From Tistrella bauzanensis (GTDB lineage: Bacteria > Pseudomonadota > Alphaproteobacteria > Tistrellales > Tistrellaceae): DNA of 62,077 nt. This document shows positions 37,379 to 47,423 of the stretch, piece after piece. The stretch spans positions 1 through 62,077 of the forward strand of contig NZ_BMDZ01000034.1 of NCBI RefSeq assembly GCF_014636235.1. Reading direction: 5' to 3'. Within the stretch, counting starts at the first letter, position 1. Each line of letters begins with the position of its first letter. The translations under genes were made by a program, and so were the position numbers. The notes beneath the pieces are model-generated. The model saw nothing but the letters and a program-made list of their open reading frames with translations. It ran no database searches and was not told the origin of the DNA.

Positions 37379-40257
37379 GCCACGATCCCGAGGCCGCCCG
37401 CCCGGCCCCCGATGCCTTGATCGATGAAGCCGGCCGCGCACGTCGCGGCCGGCTGAAGGTGTTTCTGGGCGCCGCCCCCGGCGTGGGCAAGACCTATGCG
37501 ATGCTGGAGGAGGCGCAGCGCCGCCGGGGCGAGGGCGTGGACGTGGTGGTGGCGGTGGTCGAGGGTCATGGCCGGGCCGAGACCGAGGCGCTGGTGCGCG
37601 GGCTGGAGGTGGTGCCGCGACGGATGATCAGCCATCGCGGCCGGCCGTTCAGCGAAATGGATCTGGATGCGGTGCTGGCGCGGCGCCCGGCCCTGGCGCT
37701 GGTCGACGAATTCGCCCACACCAACATCCCCGGATCACGCCACGAGAAGCGCTATCAGGATGTCCGCGAACTGATCGATGCCGGCATCGACGTGCTGACC
37801 ACCCTGAACATCCAGCATCTCGACAGCCTGAACGACATCGTCCAGCGCATCACCCGCATCCGGGTGCGCGAGACCCTGCCCGATGACGTGCTGGCCATGG
37901 CCGATGAGATCGAGTTGATCGACCTGCCGCCTGATGACCTGATCCGGCGGCTGCGCGACGGCAAGGTCTATCTGGGCGATCAGGCGCGCCGGGCGGTGGC
38001 GCATTTCTTCAGCCGGGGCAATCTCACCGCCCTGCGTGAACTGGCGCTGCGCGCGGCGGCCGAGCGGGTCGATGACGAGATGATCCGCTATATGCGCGCC
38101 CATGCCGTGCCGGGGCCATGGCCGGCGCGCGAGCGGTTGATGGTCTGCGTGGGCCCGGGGGCCGAGGCTGAGAGCGTGGTGCGCGCCGCCCGCCGCATGG
38201 CCGACCGCTCGCGCATGCCGTGGATCGCGGTCCATGTGGAAACCAGCCACGCCCATGGCGAGGACACCGACGACGCCGCGCGCGACCGCGCCAATCGCGC
38301 GCTGCGGCTTGCCGAGCGGCTGGGCGCCGAGGTGGCGGTGCTGCCGCGCCCGGCCCACAGCCGGCGCATGGTCGAGGATCTGCTGGCGCTGGCGCGCGAC
38401 CGCAATGTCTCGCGCATCCTGGTCGGGCGGGCGGCGGGCCGGTCGGGGATCGGCCGGCGGGTCCGGCAATGGTTGCACGGCGGCGGGCTGGGTGCTGCCC
38501 TGCTGCGGCGGGCCGCCGGGTTCGATCTGACGGTGATCGCGGCCGGCCCCGGCCCGGATGCCGGCGATGACCGTGACGACCGGCTGCAGGCAACGGCACC
38601 ACCCGCCAGCTTCGGGCCGCAGGAGCTGGGGCTGGTGGGTATGGCGGTCGGCGGCGCGGTGGCGGTGGCGGCGCTGGTCGAGACCGTGCTGCCCCTGCCC
38701 AATCTGTCGCTGGTGTTCCTGATCGCGGTGCTGGTGGTGGCGATCCGGGGCGGGTTGTGGCCGTCGATTGCGGCCAGCATCGCCAGTTTCGTGGCCTATA
38801 ACTTCTTCTTCACCGCCCCTTATCACACGCTGGCGATGTCGCGCACCGAGGACATCCTGACCATCGTGTTCTTCCTGATCGCGGCCACCCTGACCGGCAA
38901 TCTGGCCGGGCGGCTGCGCGAGCGGGTGCAGGCCGAGGGGCAGGCCGCGCGGCGGGTGGGCAATCTGTACGACTTCGCCCGCAAGGCCGCCGGCGCGGCC
39001 AATATCGACGATGTCGCCTGGGCGGTGGTGTCGCATGTCGCCCGCACCCTGCAATGCGATGCGGTGCTGCTGCTGCCCGACGCGGAGGCCGAGGGCGGCT
39101 TGCGCATTGGCGCGGGCTTTCCGCCTGAAGACCGGTTGACCTCGGCCAACCGTGCCGCCGCCGAATGGGCCTGGCGCCATGGCCGGCCGGCGGGCTGGTC
39201 GTCGGACACGCTGCCGGCATCCGACTGGCTGTTCGTGCCGATGCAGGCGGCCCGCGGGCCCGTGGGGCTGGTGGGGGTGTCGTTCAGCGGTGGCCAGCGG
39301 CCACGATCGCTGCGCCCCGATCAGCGCCAGTTGCTGGAGGCGGTGGTGGATCAGGCGGCGCTGGCGGTGGACCGCACCAATCTGGCGGCGGATATCGAGG
39401 CCGAGAAGCTGAAGGGCGAAACCGACGCCCTGCGCGCGGCGCTGCTGTCGTCGATCAGCCATGATCTGCGCACGCCGCTGGTGTCGATCATCGGTGCCGC
39501 ATCCAGCCTGAAGACGCTGGGCAGCGCCCTGACCCCGGCCGAGCGTGGCGACCTGGCCGATACCGTGCATGACGAGGCCCGCCGCCTGGATGCCTATGTC
39601 CAGAACCTGCTGGACATGACGCGGCTGGGCCATGGTGCGCTGGAACCGCGCCGCGACTGGGTGGATCTGGCCGATCTGGTCGGTCGGGTGCGCCAGCGGC
39701 TGCGTCGGCTGCCTGATGCGCGGCGGCTGGAGGCCCGGATCGCCCCCGATCTGCCGCTGCTGCATGTCGACGGCGCGCTGATCGAACAGGTGCTGGTCAA
39801 TCTGGTCGACAATGCGATCAAATATGGCGGGCCGGACGGGGCGATCACAATCCGGGCCGGGCTCGTTGCGGCCGCCGGCGGCGCGCCGGTCGACATCGGG
39901 CGGGCCGACATCAGGCCGATCGACATCAGGCCGATCGAAATCAGAGTCGAGGATGACGGGCCGGGCATTCCGCCGGCCGATCGCGAGGCGGTGTTCGACA
40001 TGTTCCACCGGGTGCGGGCGGGCGATGCCCAGCCGGCCGGAACCGGGCTGGGGCTGGCGATCTGCCGTGGCTTTGTCGAGGCGCATGGCGGCCGGATCAC
40101 CGCCGGCCCCGCAACCGCCGATGGTCGGGGGACCGCGATCACCATCCGCCTGCCGGCGCCGGCGCCGCCCGCGCCGCCGCCTGACGAGGGCGAGGACAAG
40201 GGCGAGGGCGAAGCCGGCGATCACCCCGATGGCGCAGATCCGGAGACGACCACATGA
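37375..40257 (+). CDS. kdpD: Sensor histidine kinase KdpD
   Basis: A 960-residue sensor kinase (E. coli: 894). The N-terminal KdpD domain has Walker A GAAPGVGKTYAML (residues 32-44) and the conserved DEFAHTNIPGSRHEKRYQD. A USP-like domain follows, then four clustered membrane helices (about 415-510), a GAF region, and the kinase core with phospho-acceptor His about 696 in SSISHDLRTPLVSI and the ATP site DNAIKYGG and GTGLGLAICRG. The extra length is partly a Pro/Glu-rich tail. It senses low K+ or turgor and phosphorylates KdpE, with which it overlaps by four bases. Confidence 0.96.
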   Translation: MSHDPEAARPAPDALIDEAGRARRGRLKVFLGAAPGVGKTYAMLEEAQRRRGEGVDVVVAVVEGHGRAETEALVRGLEVVPRRMISHRGRPFSEMDLDAVLARRPALALVDEFAHTNIPGSRHEKRYQDVRELIDAGIDVLTTLNIQHLDSLNDIVQRITRIRVRETLPDDVLAMADEIELIDLPPDDLIRRLRDGKVYLGDQARRAVAHFFSRGNLTALRELALRAAAERVDDEMIRYMRAHAVPGPWPARERLMVCVGPGAEAESVVRAARRMADRSRMPWIAVHVETSHAHGEDTDDAARDRANRALRLAERLGAEVAVLPRPAHSRRMVEDLLALARDRNVSRILVGRAAGRSGIGRRVRQWLHGGGLGAALLRRAAGFDLTVIAAGPGPDAGDDRDDRLQATAPPASFGPQELGLVGMAVGGAVAVAALVETVLPLPNLSLVFLIAVLVVAIRGGLWPSIAASIASFVAYNFFFTAPYHTLAMSRTEDILTIVFFLIAATLTGNLAGRLRERVQAEGQAARRVGNLYDFARKAAGAANIDDVAWAVVSHVARTLQCDAVLLLPDAEAEGGLRIGAGFPPEDRLTSANRAAAEWAWRHGRPAGWSSDTLPASDWLFVPMQAARGPVGLVGVSFSGGQRPRSLRPDQRQLLEAVVDQAALAVDRTNLAADIEAEKLKGETDALRAALLSSISHDLRTPLVSIIGAASSLKTLGSALTPAERGDLADTVHDEARRLDAYVQNLLDMTRLGHGALEPRRDWVDLADLVGRVRQRLRRLPDARRLEARIAPDLPLLHVDGALIEQVLVNLVDNAIKYGGPDGAITIRAGLVAAAGGAPVDIGRADIRPIDIRPIEIRVEDDGPGIPPADREAVFDMFHRVRAGDAQPAGTGLGLAICRGFVEAHGGRITAGPATADGRGTAITIRLPAPAPPAPPPDEGEDKGEGEAGDHPDGADPETTT

Positions 40258-40970
40258 CCGGCCCCCGTATCCTGGTCGTCGACGACGAGCCGCAGATCCG
40301 GCGCTTCCTGACCATCGCGCTGGGCGCCGGCGGCTTTACGGTGATCGAGGCCGCGACCGCGCAAGCGGCGATCGAGGCGGCGGCCCTGCAATCGCCGGCG
40401 CTGGTGGTGCTGGATCTGGGCCTGCCTGATGCCGACGGGTTGAGCGTGATCACCGCGATCCGCGACTGGTCGGCGGTGCCGATCCTGGTGCTGTCGGTGC
40501 GTGCCGACGAGGCGGAGAAAGTGGCGGCGCTGGATCGTGGCGCCGATGATTACGTCACCAAGCCATTCGGCATTGCCGAGTTGACCGCCCGGATCCGCGC
40601 CGCCCTGCGCGCGCGCGGCCAGTCGGGAACACAGCGGATCGGCGACGGCCCGCAGGCCGAAGCCGAACCGCTGATCCGGATCGGCCGGATCACCATCGAT
40701 CAGCCGGCCCATCTGGTGACGCTGGATGGCCAGCCGGTGAAGCTCAGCCGCCGCGAATACGATCTGCTGTGCACGCTGGCACGCAATCGCGGCCGGATGA
40801 TGACCCATGGCCAGTTGTTGCGCGCGGTGTGGGGGCCGGCGCATGAGGCCGATACCCATTACCTCAGGATCTATGTCGGTCATCTGCGCCAGAAACTGGG
40901 TGACGACCCGTCCGATCCGCGGCTGATCATCAACGAACCCGGCGTCGGTTACCGGCTGGATGGGGGTTGA
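40254..40970 (+). CDS. kdpE: Response regulator KdpE (OmpR family)
   Basis: A 238-residue OmpR/PhoB-type regulator. Receiver: acidic pair at D10-D11, phospho-acceptor D54 in VVLDLGLPDADGL, Lys in DDYVTKPFG. The C-terminal winged helix has LSRREYDLLCTLARNRGRMM and ADTHYLRIYVGHLRQKLGDD, closing with NEPGVGYRL. Phosphorylated KdpE activates kdp transcription. It overlaps kdpD (ATGA) and ends the operon; a perfect hairpin spans its stop codon. Confidence 0.96.
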   Translation: MTGPRILVVDDEPQIRRFLTIALGAGGFTVIEAATAQAAIEAAALQSPALVVLDLGLPDADGLSVITAIRDWSAVPILVLSVRADEAEKVAALDRGADDYVTKPFGIAELTARIRAALRARGQSGTQRIGDGPQAEAEPLIRIGRITIDQPAHLVTLDGQPVKLSRREYDLLCTLARNRGRMMTHGQLLRAVWGPAHEADTHYLRIYVGHLRQKLGDDPSDPRLIINEPGVGYRLDGG

Positions 40971-40984
40971 TACCATCAACCCCC
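40962..40984. terminator. Hairpin over the kdpE stop codon
   Basis: GGGGGTTGAT-ACC-ATCAACCCCC is a perfect 10-bp stem with a 3-base loop. It lies between kdpE and the convergent nitrile hydratase operon. No T-tract follows, so it may be a weak terminator or 3' stabiliser. Confidence 0.4.
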
Positions 40985-41014
40985 TCTGGCCGTTGCGACC
41001 GTCGTTTCAGGCGC

Positions 41015-41443
41015 TCACAGACCCTTCGCGCGGCCGATATCTTCCAGCGCCGCCAGCCAGTGATGGTAATAGGTGGCGCCGGTATCCGGGTCGCCGCCAA
41101 GCTGGGCGGTGACGATGCGGGCCGAAATGGTCGCGGCCCATTCGCTCCAGGTGAACAAACCCGCCTGATTCAGCGCCACGGCCAGCGCGAAGGCCTGCGC
41201 TTCCCAGGGTTCGCGGAACACCGGACCGTCGGCATCGGCGGGCTGGCCCATCAGGATCGGCCGGCGGGCGGCGGGGGGTTGATGCTCCGGACCGGTCAGC
41301 GCGGCCGGGGGCGGGCAGGGGGCGCTATGGGCGGTATTGTCGGGGGTGCCGGGTTCAGTTGGAAGGGCGGCGCCGGCGGGCACGACGGTGATCGGGCGCG
41401 GCATTGTCCGGCCGGACGGGCCGGGCGTGGTGGTGCTGGTCAT
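41015..41443 (-). CDS. Nitrile hydratase accessory/activator protein
   Basis: A 142-residue protein. The C-terminal ~80 residues match the nitrile hydratase beta-like accessory family: VFREPWEAQAFALAVALNQA, GLFTWSEWAATISA and YYHHWLAALEDI. Such proteins act as metallochaperone-like activators that load cobalt into the alpha subunit. The N-terminal ~60 residues are Pro/Ala-rich and probably disordered. Its start overlaps the beta-subunit stop (ATGA), confirming the operon. Last gene of the operon, converging with kdpE. Confidence 0.85.
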   Translation of the reverse strand: MTSTTTPGPSGRTMPRPITVVPAGAALPTEPGTPDNTAHSAPCPPPAALTGPEHQPPAARRPILMGQPADADGPVFREPWEAQAFALAVALNQAGLFTWSEWAATISARIVTAQLGGDPDTGATYYHHWLAALEDIGRAKGL

Positions 41444-42114
41444 GCGGCCGGCTCCAGATGATCATCCCAGAGATCGGCATGGACGCAATCCCTGGGATGC
41501 GCCGTTTCGCCCCACAGGTCGCGGGCCGCGAAGCGCACGGCATAGCAGGCCTGGGGCTGCTCGCCGGCACCCGAGGCGCCGGTATCGGGGAAGACGAAAC
41601 CGCCATGCAGCCGGACGATTTCGCCAACCCGGCCACGGACATAGCGCGGTGCCCGGGTATGGGCCGGAGTGTTGATGTCGCGCACCCGCACCCGGTCGCC
41701 GATCGTGAAGCGGGGCGGGCGGGCATCGGCGCGTCGCGCCGAGGAACCGCGCGCCAGAATCGCGGCGGCGGCATCAGGTCCGGGGGCCGGCTTCAGGTCG
41801 GCGGGCAGGGCCGGTGCTGCCGGATCCGGCTGCCCCGTTTCAAGTTCAGCGCTGGTTGCCAGCCCGTGGCGGCGTATCAGCGTTTCCAGCCCGCGGGTCC
41901 AGATCTCGTAATAGCTGCTGGTCAGATAGACCGGCGGCGGCAGGCTTTCCCGGGCATGGCGGGCCTCGTCGATCGACCAGCGGCCCAGGAAGCCCACCGC
42001 CAGCGTCACCGCCAGCGCCCGGGCTTCCCAGGCTGCGTGAAACATCGGCTCGTCGGCTTCGATGCCGATCGGGCCGAAGCCCATCATGCCGCCCAGATCC
42101 TGTGCACCGTTCAT
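41440..42114 (-). CDS. nthB: Nitrile hydratase beta subunit
   Basis: A 224-residue beta subunit. It has the typical N-terminus MNGAQDLGGMMGFGPI, then FHAAWEARALAVTLAVGFLG and the conserved SYYEIWTRGLETLI. The C-terminal SH3-like domain includes FTIGDRVRVRDINTPAHTR and RYVRGRVGEIVRLHGGFVFPD. Together with the alpha subunit it hydrates nitriles to amides. The start lies 4 bp after the alpha stop. Operon order is alpha, beta, accessory. Confidence 0.95.
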   Translation of the reverse strand: MNGAQDLGGMMGFGPIGIEADEPMFHAAWEARALAVTLAVGFLGRWSIDEARHARESLPPPVYLTSSYYEIWTRGLETLIRRHGLATSAELETGQPDPAAPALPADLKPAPGPDAAAAILARGSSARRADARPPRFTIGDRVRVRDINTPAHTRAPRYVRGRVGEIVRLHGGFVFPDTGASGAGEQPQACYAVRFAARDLWGETAHPRDCVHADLWDDHLEPAA

Positions 42115-42118
42115 GGCA

Positions 42119-42820
42119 TCAACCCTCCGCCATGGCCGGCGCGCCCGCCTGTGGCGCGATCCGCGACACCCCGATCATCGCGTCGCGGGTGACGATGCCG
42201 GCCAGTTGATCCTCGGTCCAGTCATCGGTGCCGGCGGGGCGTTCCGGCAGCACCAGATAGCGCAGCTCCGCCGTGCTGTCCCAGACCCTGACCTCGACGT
42301 CGTCGCCGAGCGTGCAGCCGAATTCGGCCAGCACCCCGCGCGGGTCCAGAACGGCGCGCGAGCGATAGGGTGCCGATTTGTACCAGACCGGCGGCAGCCC
42401 CAGCACCGTCCACGGATAGCAGGAGCACAGCGTGCACACGACCATGTTGTGCACCTGGCCTGTGTTCTCCAGCGCCACCATATCCTCGCCCTGGCGGCCG
42501 GTATAGCCAAGCTCGGCGATGGCGGCGGTGGCATCGGCCAGCAGCCGCGCCTTGTAGGCCGGGTCGGTCCAGGCGCGGGCGACGACGCGGGCGCCGTTGC
42601 GCGGACCGACCCTGGTCTCGTAGGTGTCGATGATCAGATCCAGCGTCGCCGGATCGACCAGCCCCTTGGCCACCGCCAGCGCCTCGATCGCCTTCACCCG
42701 CGCCGCCATCGGCGAGGGCGGCGCGGTGTGGGCGTCTCCATGCACATGGCCGTGGTCATGGCTGTGGTCGTGGCCATGGTCGTGATGGTGATCATCATGG
42801 TCATGATCATGACCGGTCAT
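42119..42820 (-). CDS. nthA: Nitrile hydratase alpha subunit, cobalt type, with His-rich N-terminus
   Basis: A 233-residue catalytic subunit. The metal site is [10 protein letters not shown] (Cys at 129, 132, 134); Thr in CTLCSC indicates the cobalt type, while iron enzymes have CSLCSC. Further family marks are [18 protein letters not shown] and [13 protein letters not shown]. The first 31 residues contain 14 His interleaved with Asp and Gly, an extension not seen in classical enzymes and likely to bind Co or Ni. The ATG at 42820 begins that tail. A LysR gene ends 36 bp upstream. No amidase gene is nearby. Confidence 0.95.
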   Translation of the reverse strand: MTGHDHDHDDHHHDHGHDHSHDHGHVHGDAHTAPPSPMAARVKAIEALAVAKGLVDPATLDLIIDTYETRVGPRNGARVVARAWTDPAYKARLLADATAAIAELGYTGRQGEDMVALENTGQVHNMVVCTLCSCYPWTVLGLPPVWYKSAPYRSRAVLDPRGVLAEFGCTLGDDVEVRVWDSTAELRYLVLPERPAGTDDWTEDQLAGIVTRDAMIGVSRIAPQAGAPAMAEG

Positions 42821-42855
42821 CGGGCACCTCTCTGGCGGCGGCTGCAACAGTTGGA

Positions 42856-43824
42856 TCAATCGACGGTAGGCCGCTCCGGTATGCGGTGCAAGTCGCCGCT
42901 CGCGATCATCGGCGGTGTCCGGGTGACAAGGCCGCTGTCGACCTCGGCCATCGCCATGCCAAGCCAGGCGGCGACCCGGTCGATATCCGGCCGGTCGGCC
43001 GCCGCCTCGCCCCGGATCAGCCAATAGGCATCGGGCCAGGGCACGGCGGTGGCGAATAGCCGCGCCAGCCGGCCGGCGGCGATATCGGCGGCAACCAGCC
43101 GGGTCGGGGCAAGCGCCACGCCGTGGCCGGCAATGGCGGCGCCCAGCAGGTGGTCGTGATCGCCCAGCACCGGCCCGCGCGGCGGCGTGGCGCGGGCGAT
43201 GCCGGCGCTGCGGAACCAGCTTGTCCAGGCATCTTCCGGGCCGCGCAGCAGCCGATAGCGGGTCAGGGCCTCAGGGGCCGCAGGCCGGCCCACCCGGGCC
43301 AGATAGACCGGGGCGGCCACCGGCACCAGCATGTCACCGGCCAGCCGGTCGACCCCGTCGACCCCGCGTGGCCGGGCGCCGATCCGCACGATCAGGTCGG
43401 GCGGCACGGCATCGCTGTCGGGGCCGCCGGCGCCTTCCATCATCAGATGCGGCTCGATGCCCGGCACCGCGGCTTCCAGTTCGTCCAGGCGGGGCAGCAG
43501 CCAGCGGGTGGCGAAAACCGCGGGCACGGCGATCCGCACCGGTTCCGACGGCACGCCCTCCAACTCGCCCAGACCCCGGGCCAGCAGGTCGAACATCTCA
43601 CGCGATGTGGCGAACAGCCGCCGGCCATGCTCGGTCAGCACCACCTTGCGGTGCAGCCGGCGGAACAGCCTCACCCCCAGCCGGTCTTCCAGATCCCGGA
43701 TGCGGTGGCTGATCGCGCCGTCAGTGAGGTGCAATTCCTCGGCGGCGCGGGCGAAACTCTGATGGCGGGCGGCGGCCTCGAAGGCGTGAAGGGCACCCAG
43801 GGGCGGCAGGCGACGACGTGACAT
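42856..43824 (-). CDS. LysR-family transcriptional regulator (GcvA-like)
   Basis: A 322-residue LysR protein. The N-terminal winged HTH ([20 protein letters not shown], then [20 protein letters not shown]) and the following [17 protein letters not shown] are of the GcvA/AmpR subgroup. A type-2 periplasmic-binding-like effector domain follows (about 95-300). It is encoded on the same strand as nthA, 35 bp upstream, so it may be co-transcribed with and control the nitrile hydratase operon. The effector is unknown. Confidence 0.9.
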   Translation of the reverse strand: MSRRRLPPLGALHAFEAAARHQSFARAAEELHLTDGAISHRIRDLEDRLGVRLFRRLHRKVVLTEHGRRLFATSREMFDLLARGLGELEGVPSEPVRIAVPAVFATRWLLPRLDELEAAVPGIEPHLMMEGAGGPDSDAVPPDLIVRIGARPRGVDGVDRLAGDMLVPVAAPVYLARVGRPAAPEALTRYRLLRGPEDAWTSWFRSAGIARATPPRGPVLGDHDHLLGAAIAGHGVALAPTRLVAADIAAGRLARLFATAVPWPDAYWLIRGEAAADRPDIDRVAAWLGMAMAEVDSGLVTRTPPMIASGDLHRIPERPTVD

Positions 43825-44099
43825 GACCAGAACACTCCGGTTATTGGCGTCGACCGGCGGGCATCTGCGGGGCCGGGATGCGGTGCGGCACGGCGGGTGG
43901 CGTCAGCCGATCTGGCGGGCATGCCAAGGATCGGCCGGCTGGCCTCGTGCGCACCATCCGTGGCCGGTCCCCTATGTCCGGTGAAGCGGCAGTCAAAGGC
44001 CGTTCAACGGATGCAGGAACCAGCGGCCCGCGGCGAATGCCGGGTCGATGGCGGTCTGTGATGACGGTCGGAGGTGGGGCGCTGAACCGGCCCCGCCGA

Positions 44100-44501
44100 T
44101 CAGGCGGCGAGGGGTATGGCGTCGAGACGGACGGACCGCGGCGGCGGGACGGCGCCGGCCGTGGCGGTCGGGGTGGCGGCGCGGTGTCGGTGCATCGCGG
44201 CACCACCCGGGCGCTTACCAGCGGCCTCGGCCTTGTCGCCTTTGCCGCTGCGACCGTCGAGGTCGGCCTGGCGGCGCGAAATCGAGCCACCGTCGGCGTG
44301 GTCGGCCTGCCAGCCGCCAAACCAGTTCTGATTGAACCGGTCGTCGGTCTGCCAATTGCGATAGCGGCCCTGATGGCGGGCGGCCTGCACGGTCGTCACG
44401 GTCACGACGGCCAGGGTGGTGCCGGCGGCGATGCGGGTCGCGGCGGTCACGGTGGCAGTGGTGGTGCGAACGGTCGAGGCGGCGGCGATCAGGGCGGACA
44501 T
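44100..44501 (-). CDS. Hypothetical protein
   Basis: A 133-residue frame from an ATG at 44501 with GGAG 8 bases upstream. The N-terminal part is Thr/Ala/Val-rich and weakly hydrophobic (TTLAVVTVTTV), possibly a membrane segment. The middle has RYRNWQTDDRFNQNWFGGWQ, which looks protein-like. The C-terminal third is basic and low in complexity. No family recognised. The competing plus-strand frame over the same bases is Gly/Arg-rich and looks like a shadow. The stretch 43825-44099 upstream of lysR and 44502-44670 hold nothing else I can support. Confidence 0.3.
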   Translation of the reverse strand: MSALIAAASTVRTTTATVTAATRIAAGTTLAVVTVTTVQAARHQGRYRNWQTDDRFNQNWFGGWQADHADGGSISRRQADLDGRSGKGDKAEAAGKRPGGAAMHRHRAATPTATAGAVPPPRSVRLDAIPLAA

Positions 44502-44670
44502 ATCGGCGATCTCCGGTATCGGCACGGCGGGCGGGACGAAGCGTCCGGTCCGGCGTGCAACTGGATGCGTGGTGAGTGTGTGCGAAAATGTCGCGGCTTG
44601 CCAACCCCCTATCGTGTCGGCGGCGGCCGAACTATCGGTCCTGACAGCATTTTTTTCAGCCAGTGTGTCG

Positions 44671-45153
44671 TCATGCGGTTGTGCCGTCCGGGGCCTCGCC
44701 ACCTGATAGCGTGGCGCTGTCCGGACGGGCGCTGTCCGAACGGCTGGCCGTGGGGTGGGCCGCGATCAGCGCCGCCGCCATCCGCTCGGCCTTGTCGATC
44801 ACCAGCATGGCGGCAACCGGCGGGCAACTGCGCACGGCGGCTGTGCGCCACATCGCCAGCCAGCGATCGAAATGGGCGGCCGTCAGTTCGGGCATCTCGG
44901 CATGCGTGCGCATAGGGTTGCCCTTATAGGTGCCATCATGCAGCAGAACTGAGCGCCAGAAGGCGGCCACACGCGCGATATGCGCCGGCCAATCCGCCTC
45001 GTCGACCCGCCGGAACACCGGACCGAGCAGCGCATCCTCGCGCGCTGCGTCGTAGAAATGCCCGACCAGCCGGTCGATTGTCGGTGCATCGACCGGCTGG
45101 TGCGCGGGGTGGCGCCGGGCAGGGCGGGGTGGCGATACATGTTGCATCATCAT
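44671..45153 (-). CDS. Group III truncated hemoglobin
   Basis: A 160-residue protein; the globin region spans about residues 20-135. Group III marks are VGHFYDAAREDALLGPVF, FWRSVLLHDGTYKGNPM and the likely proximal His84 in MRTHAEMPEL, then AAHFDRWLAMW. Group III truncated globins bind O2 or NO and are tied to NO or oxidative stress; the exact role here is unknown. Three consecutive ATGs (45153, 45150, 45147) make the start uncertain. The C-terminal ~25 residues are low-complexity. Confidence 0.88.
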   Translation of the reverse strand: MMMQHVSPPRPARRHPAHQPVDAPTIDRLVGHFYDAAREDALLGPVFRRVDEADWPAHIARVAAFWRSVLLHDGTYKGNPMRTHAEMPELTAAHFDRWLAMWRTAAVRSCPPVAAMLVIDKAERMAAALIAAHPTASRSDSARPDSATLSGGEAPDGTTA

Positions 45154-45239
45154 AACGTTCCGAAGTGGACACTGTTGTCATGTGCCGGATGATTGATCTA
45201 TCGTCTCAGTAGTGGGTGACGACAGGGAATACACGTGCC

Positions 45240-47341
45240 ATGTGCCGCCAACCCCATACAGACCAGGCAGCTTCGGCGATCCGGCGGCCGCGCAGGCATG
45301 GCCGCCGCTGGAGCTATATGCTGCCGCTGGGGCTGTTTCTGGCCGTGATGCTGATGACCCTGGCCGGCCTGGACGATCCGGTCGGGCTGAAGGCGGCGAG
45401 CGCGCAGCGGTCGCAGGATCTGGTGCTGCGGGTCGCGCGCCCCTTCATGACGGTGCCACGGCCGGACGGAACGGGTTCCCGGATCATCGGTCAGAAGGAC
45501 GTGGTTGTCATCGCCGTCGATGCCGACCCTGATGGCGTGCGGCTGAACGTGGATGGCTGGCCGACCTCCTGGCCGCTGACCTATGACGAATGGACGGTGT
45601 TGCTGACTGGTCTGGCAGGCTTCCGGCCGCGCGCGATCTTCATCGATGCCTATTTCACCGTCGACATGGAGGCGCGCTTCGCCCGCCTGCCGTATGGCCG
45701 GGTCAGCTCGGCGATGCGGCGCTTCGCCGATACGGCGGCGCGGCTGTGTCCGCCGGCATCGGCTGGTGAGGTGGTCTATCCGATCCCGGTCTCGGTCGGC
45801 TGTCCGGTGGTCGGGGAGCGGAGCGAACAGGCCCTGCCCTCGGCCGCGATCGTCGATCTGTTCCGGGGCGCCGATGTCATCGGCCCCACCGGTGCCTCGA
45901 CCATCACCGGGCCGGGCCGGATCGGCGTTCCGGCGGTGCCGATCAGCTTTCCCGATGGTCCGGGCCTGCCGTTGAGGCGCAGCGCCGCCGGCGCCGCCAC
46001 GGCCGGCGGCGGTTGCTGGGGCCCGCCGGCGGAACCGCTGCTGGATCGCCCCTGCGGCCAGCCGGTCCAGGATACGGGGCATAGCATCTGGGACCGTGCG
46101 CCCTTGGGTCTGCATGATCTGGGGCCGGCCGCCTGGGGCTATGTCCATCATCGCTGCGGCGCGCTGACACGCGCCTCAGCACGCACCGATTGCCGGCGGC
46201 AGGTGGTTGGGGCCATGGGCTGGGACGATCCCGGCCGGGCGGCGCCGATCCAGGTGACCTGGCCGCTGTATATGGACCAGAGCGCCACCATCCAGACCGT
46301 CGGCAGACGGTCCGATCCGGCATCGGGTGCCTGCGTTGCCCTGCCATCGTCGAGCCTGCCGGTCGATTACCGGCTGGTGCGGCGCTATCACGGCGGGGCG
46401 GGCGGGAAGAGGACCGCACACACGGCTCTCGGCAGCCTGTTCAAGCTGCCGACGGTGCGGACCCCCACCCTGACAGCGGCGCCTATGCCGCCCTCGCGCG
46501 GCGTGGCGCCCGTCATGGGCGGGGCGTGCCGATGGAGATCCGCGACGCGATCGCCATCGCGGCGGATGCGGTGACACCGGACTGGGGGCCGCGTCGGACG
46601 CCGGCGCCGCCGGCCTGGCCGATGACATGGATCGACAAGGCCGTCGCGGGCTATCGGACGGTCGATACGCTGTTCACGCCAGCCAGCCGGATGGCGGGCA
46701 GGCCCCGGATTCCGCCGCGGGTGGTCGAGCCGTCCGATCCCGCCCGGCAATTGCTCTGCCCCGGCATTCCCGGCATCCGGCTGGGCGATCTGGTGGCGTT
46801 CACGGCCTTCGGCGGCGCCACGCCCGACGTGACCGGCGACCTCCGGCGGATGATCGAGGACCGGGTGGTGATGATCGGCCGGGCCACCGCTTCGGCCGAT
46901 CTGCATGCGATCGATGACATGGTCGCAATGCCGGGGGTGTATGTCCACGCGGCCGCCCTGCGCAGCCTGATCGATGACGGTGCGCGCTATCTGCGGGTGC
47001 TGAAGCCGGAATGGCGCTGGCCGGCCACGGCCACCGATGTCTGCGCCATCCCGGGTCGCGGCTATGAGGTGCTGCTGGGCTGCCTGTCGTTGTATTTCGG
47101 CTTCCGGATCTATCGTGGCCGCCGGGCGGGCGACACGCTGGCGATGCGGATGATCAAGCACAGTCTGGCCTGGGTGGTCATGGCCGGGCTGGCTGCCCTG
47201 TCGGTCTGGCTGCTGATGGCGGTCTGCCGCGAGGCACCGCTCAACTGGATCGGCGTCGTCTCGGTCAGCGGACTGACCGCAGGCTATTTCATCCGCCGGG
47301 AATGGCACCAGCTCACCAGACCCGATCCGGAGGACGCGTGA
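45240..47341 (+). pseudogene. CHASE2-domain membrane protein, frameshifted
   Basis: Two frames (45240-46574 and a second ending at 47341) together encode one CHASE2-type protein of about 700 residues. An N-terminal helix (YMLPLGLFLAVMLMTLAGL) is followed by a large extracytoplasmic CHASE2 domain (VVVIAVDADPDGV; FRPRAIFIDAYF), then RRMIEDRVVMIGRATASADL and two or three C-terminal helices (GYEVLLGCLSLYFGF; LAWVVMAGLAALSVWLLMA). The frames join at a run of five C (46463-46467); one more C would restore PTVRTPHPDSGAYAAL. This is either a real inactivating deletion or a sequencing error. No cyclase or kinase output domain is present. Confidence 0.75.
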
Positions 47342-47423
47342 CCCGGTCGGATGGCAGGAGTGGTACCGGAAAGATCGGGGTCTGAACACGATCGAGATCT
47401 GAAACAGGGAGGGGAGGCCCGTG

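Noticed and set aside
37735-40224. An 829-residue antisense frame over kdpD
   Set aside because: Same reason: no recognisable domain and a certain gene on the other strand.
43841-44320. 159-residue minus-strand frame upstream of lysR
   Set aside because: Pro/Arg/Ala low-complexity product with no start context; it overlaps the slightly better 44100-44501 candidate.
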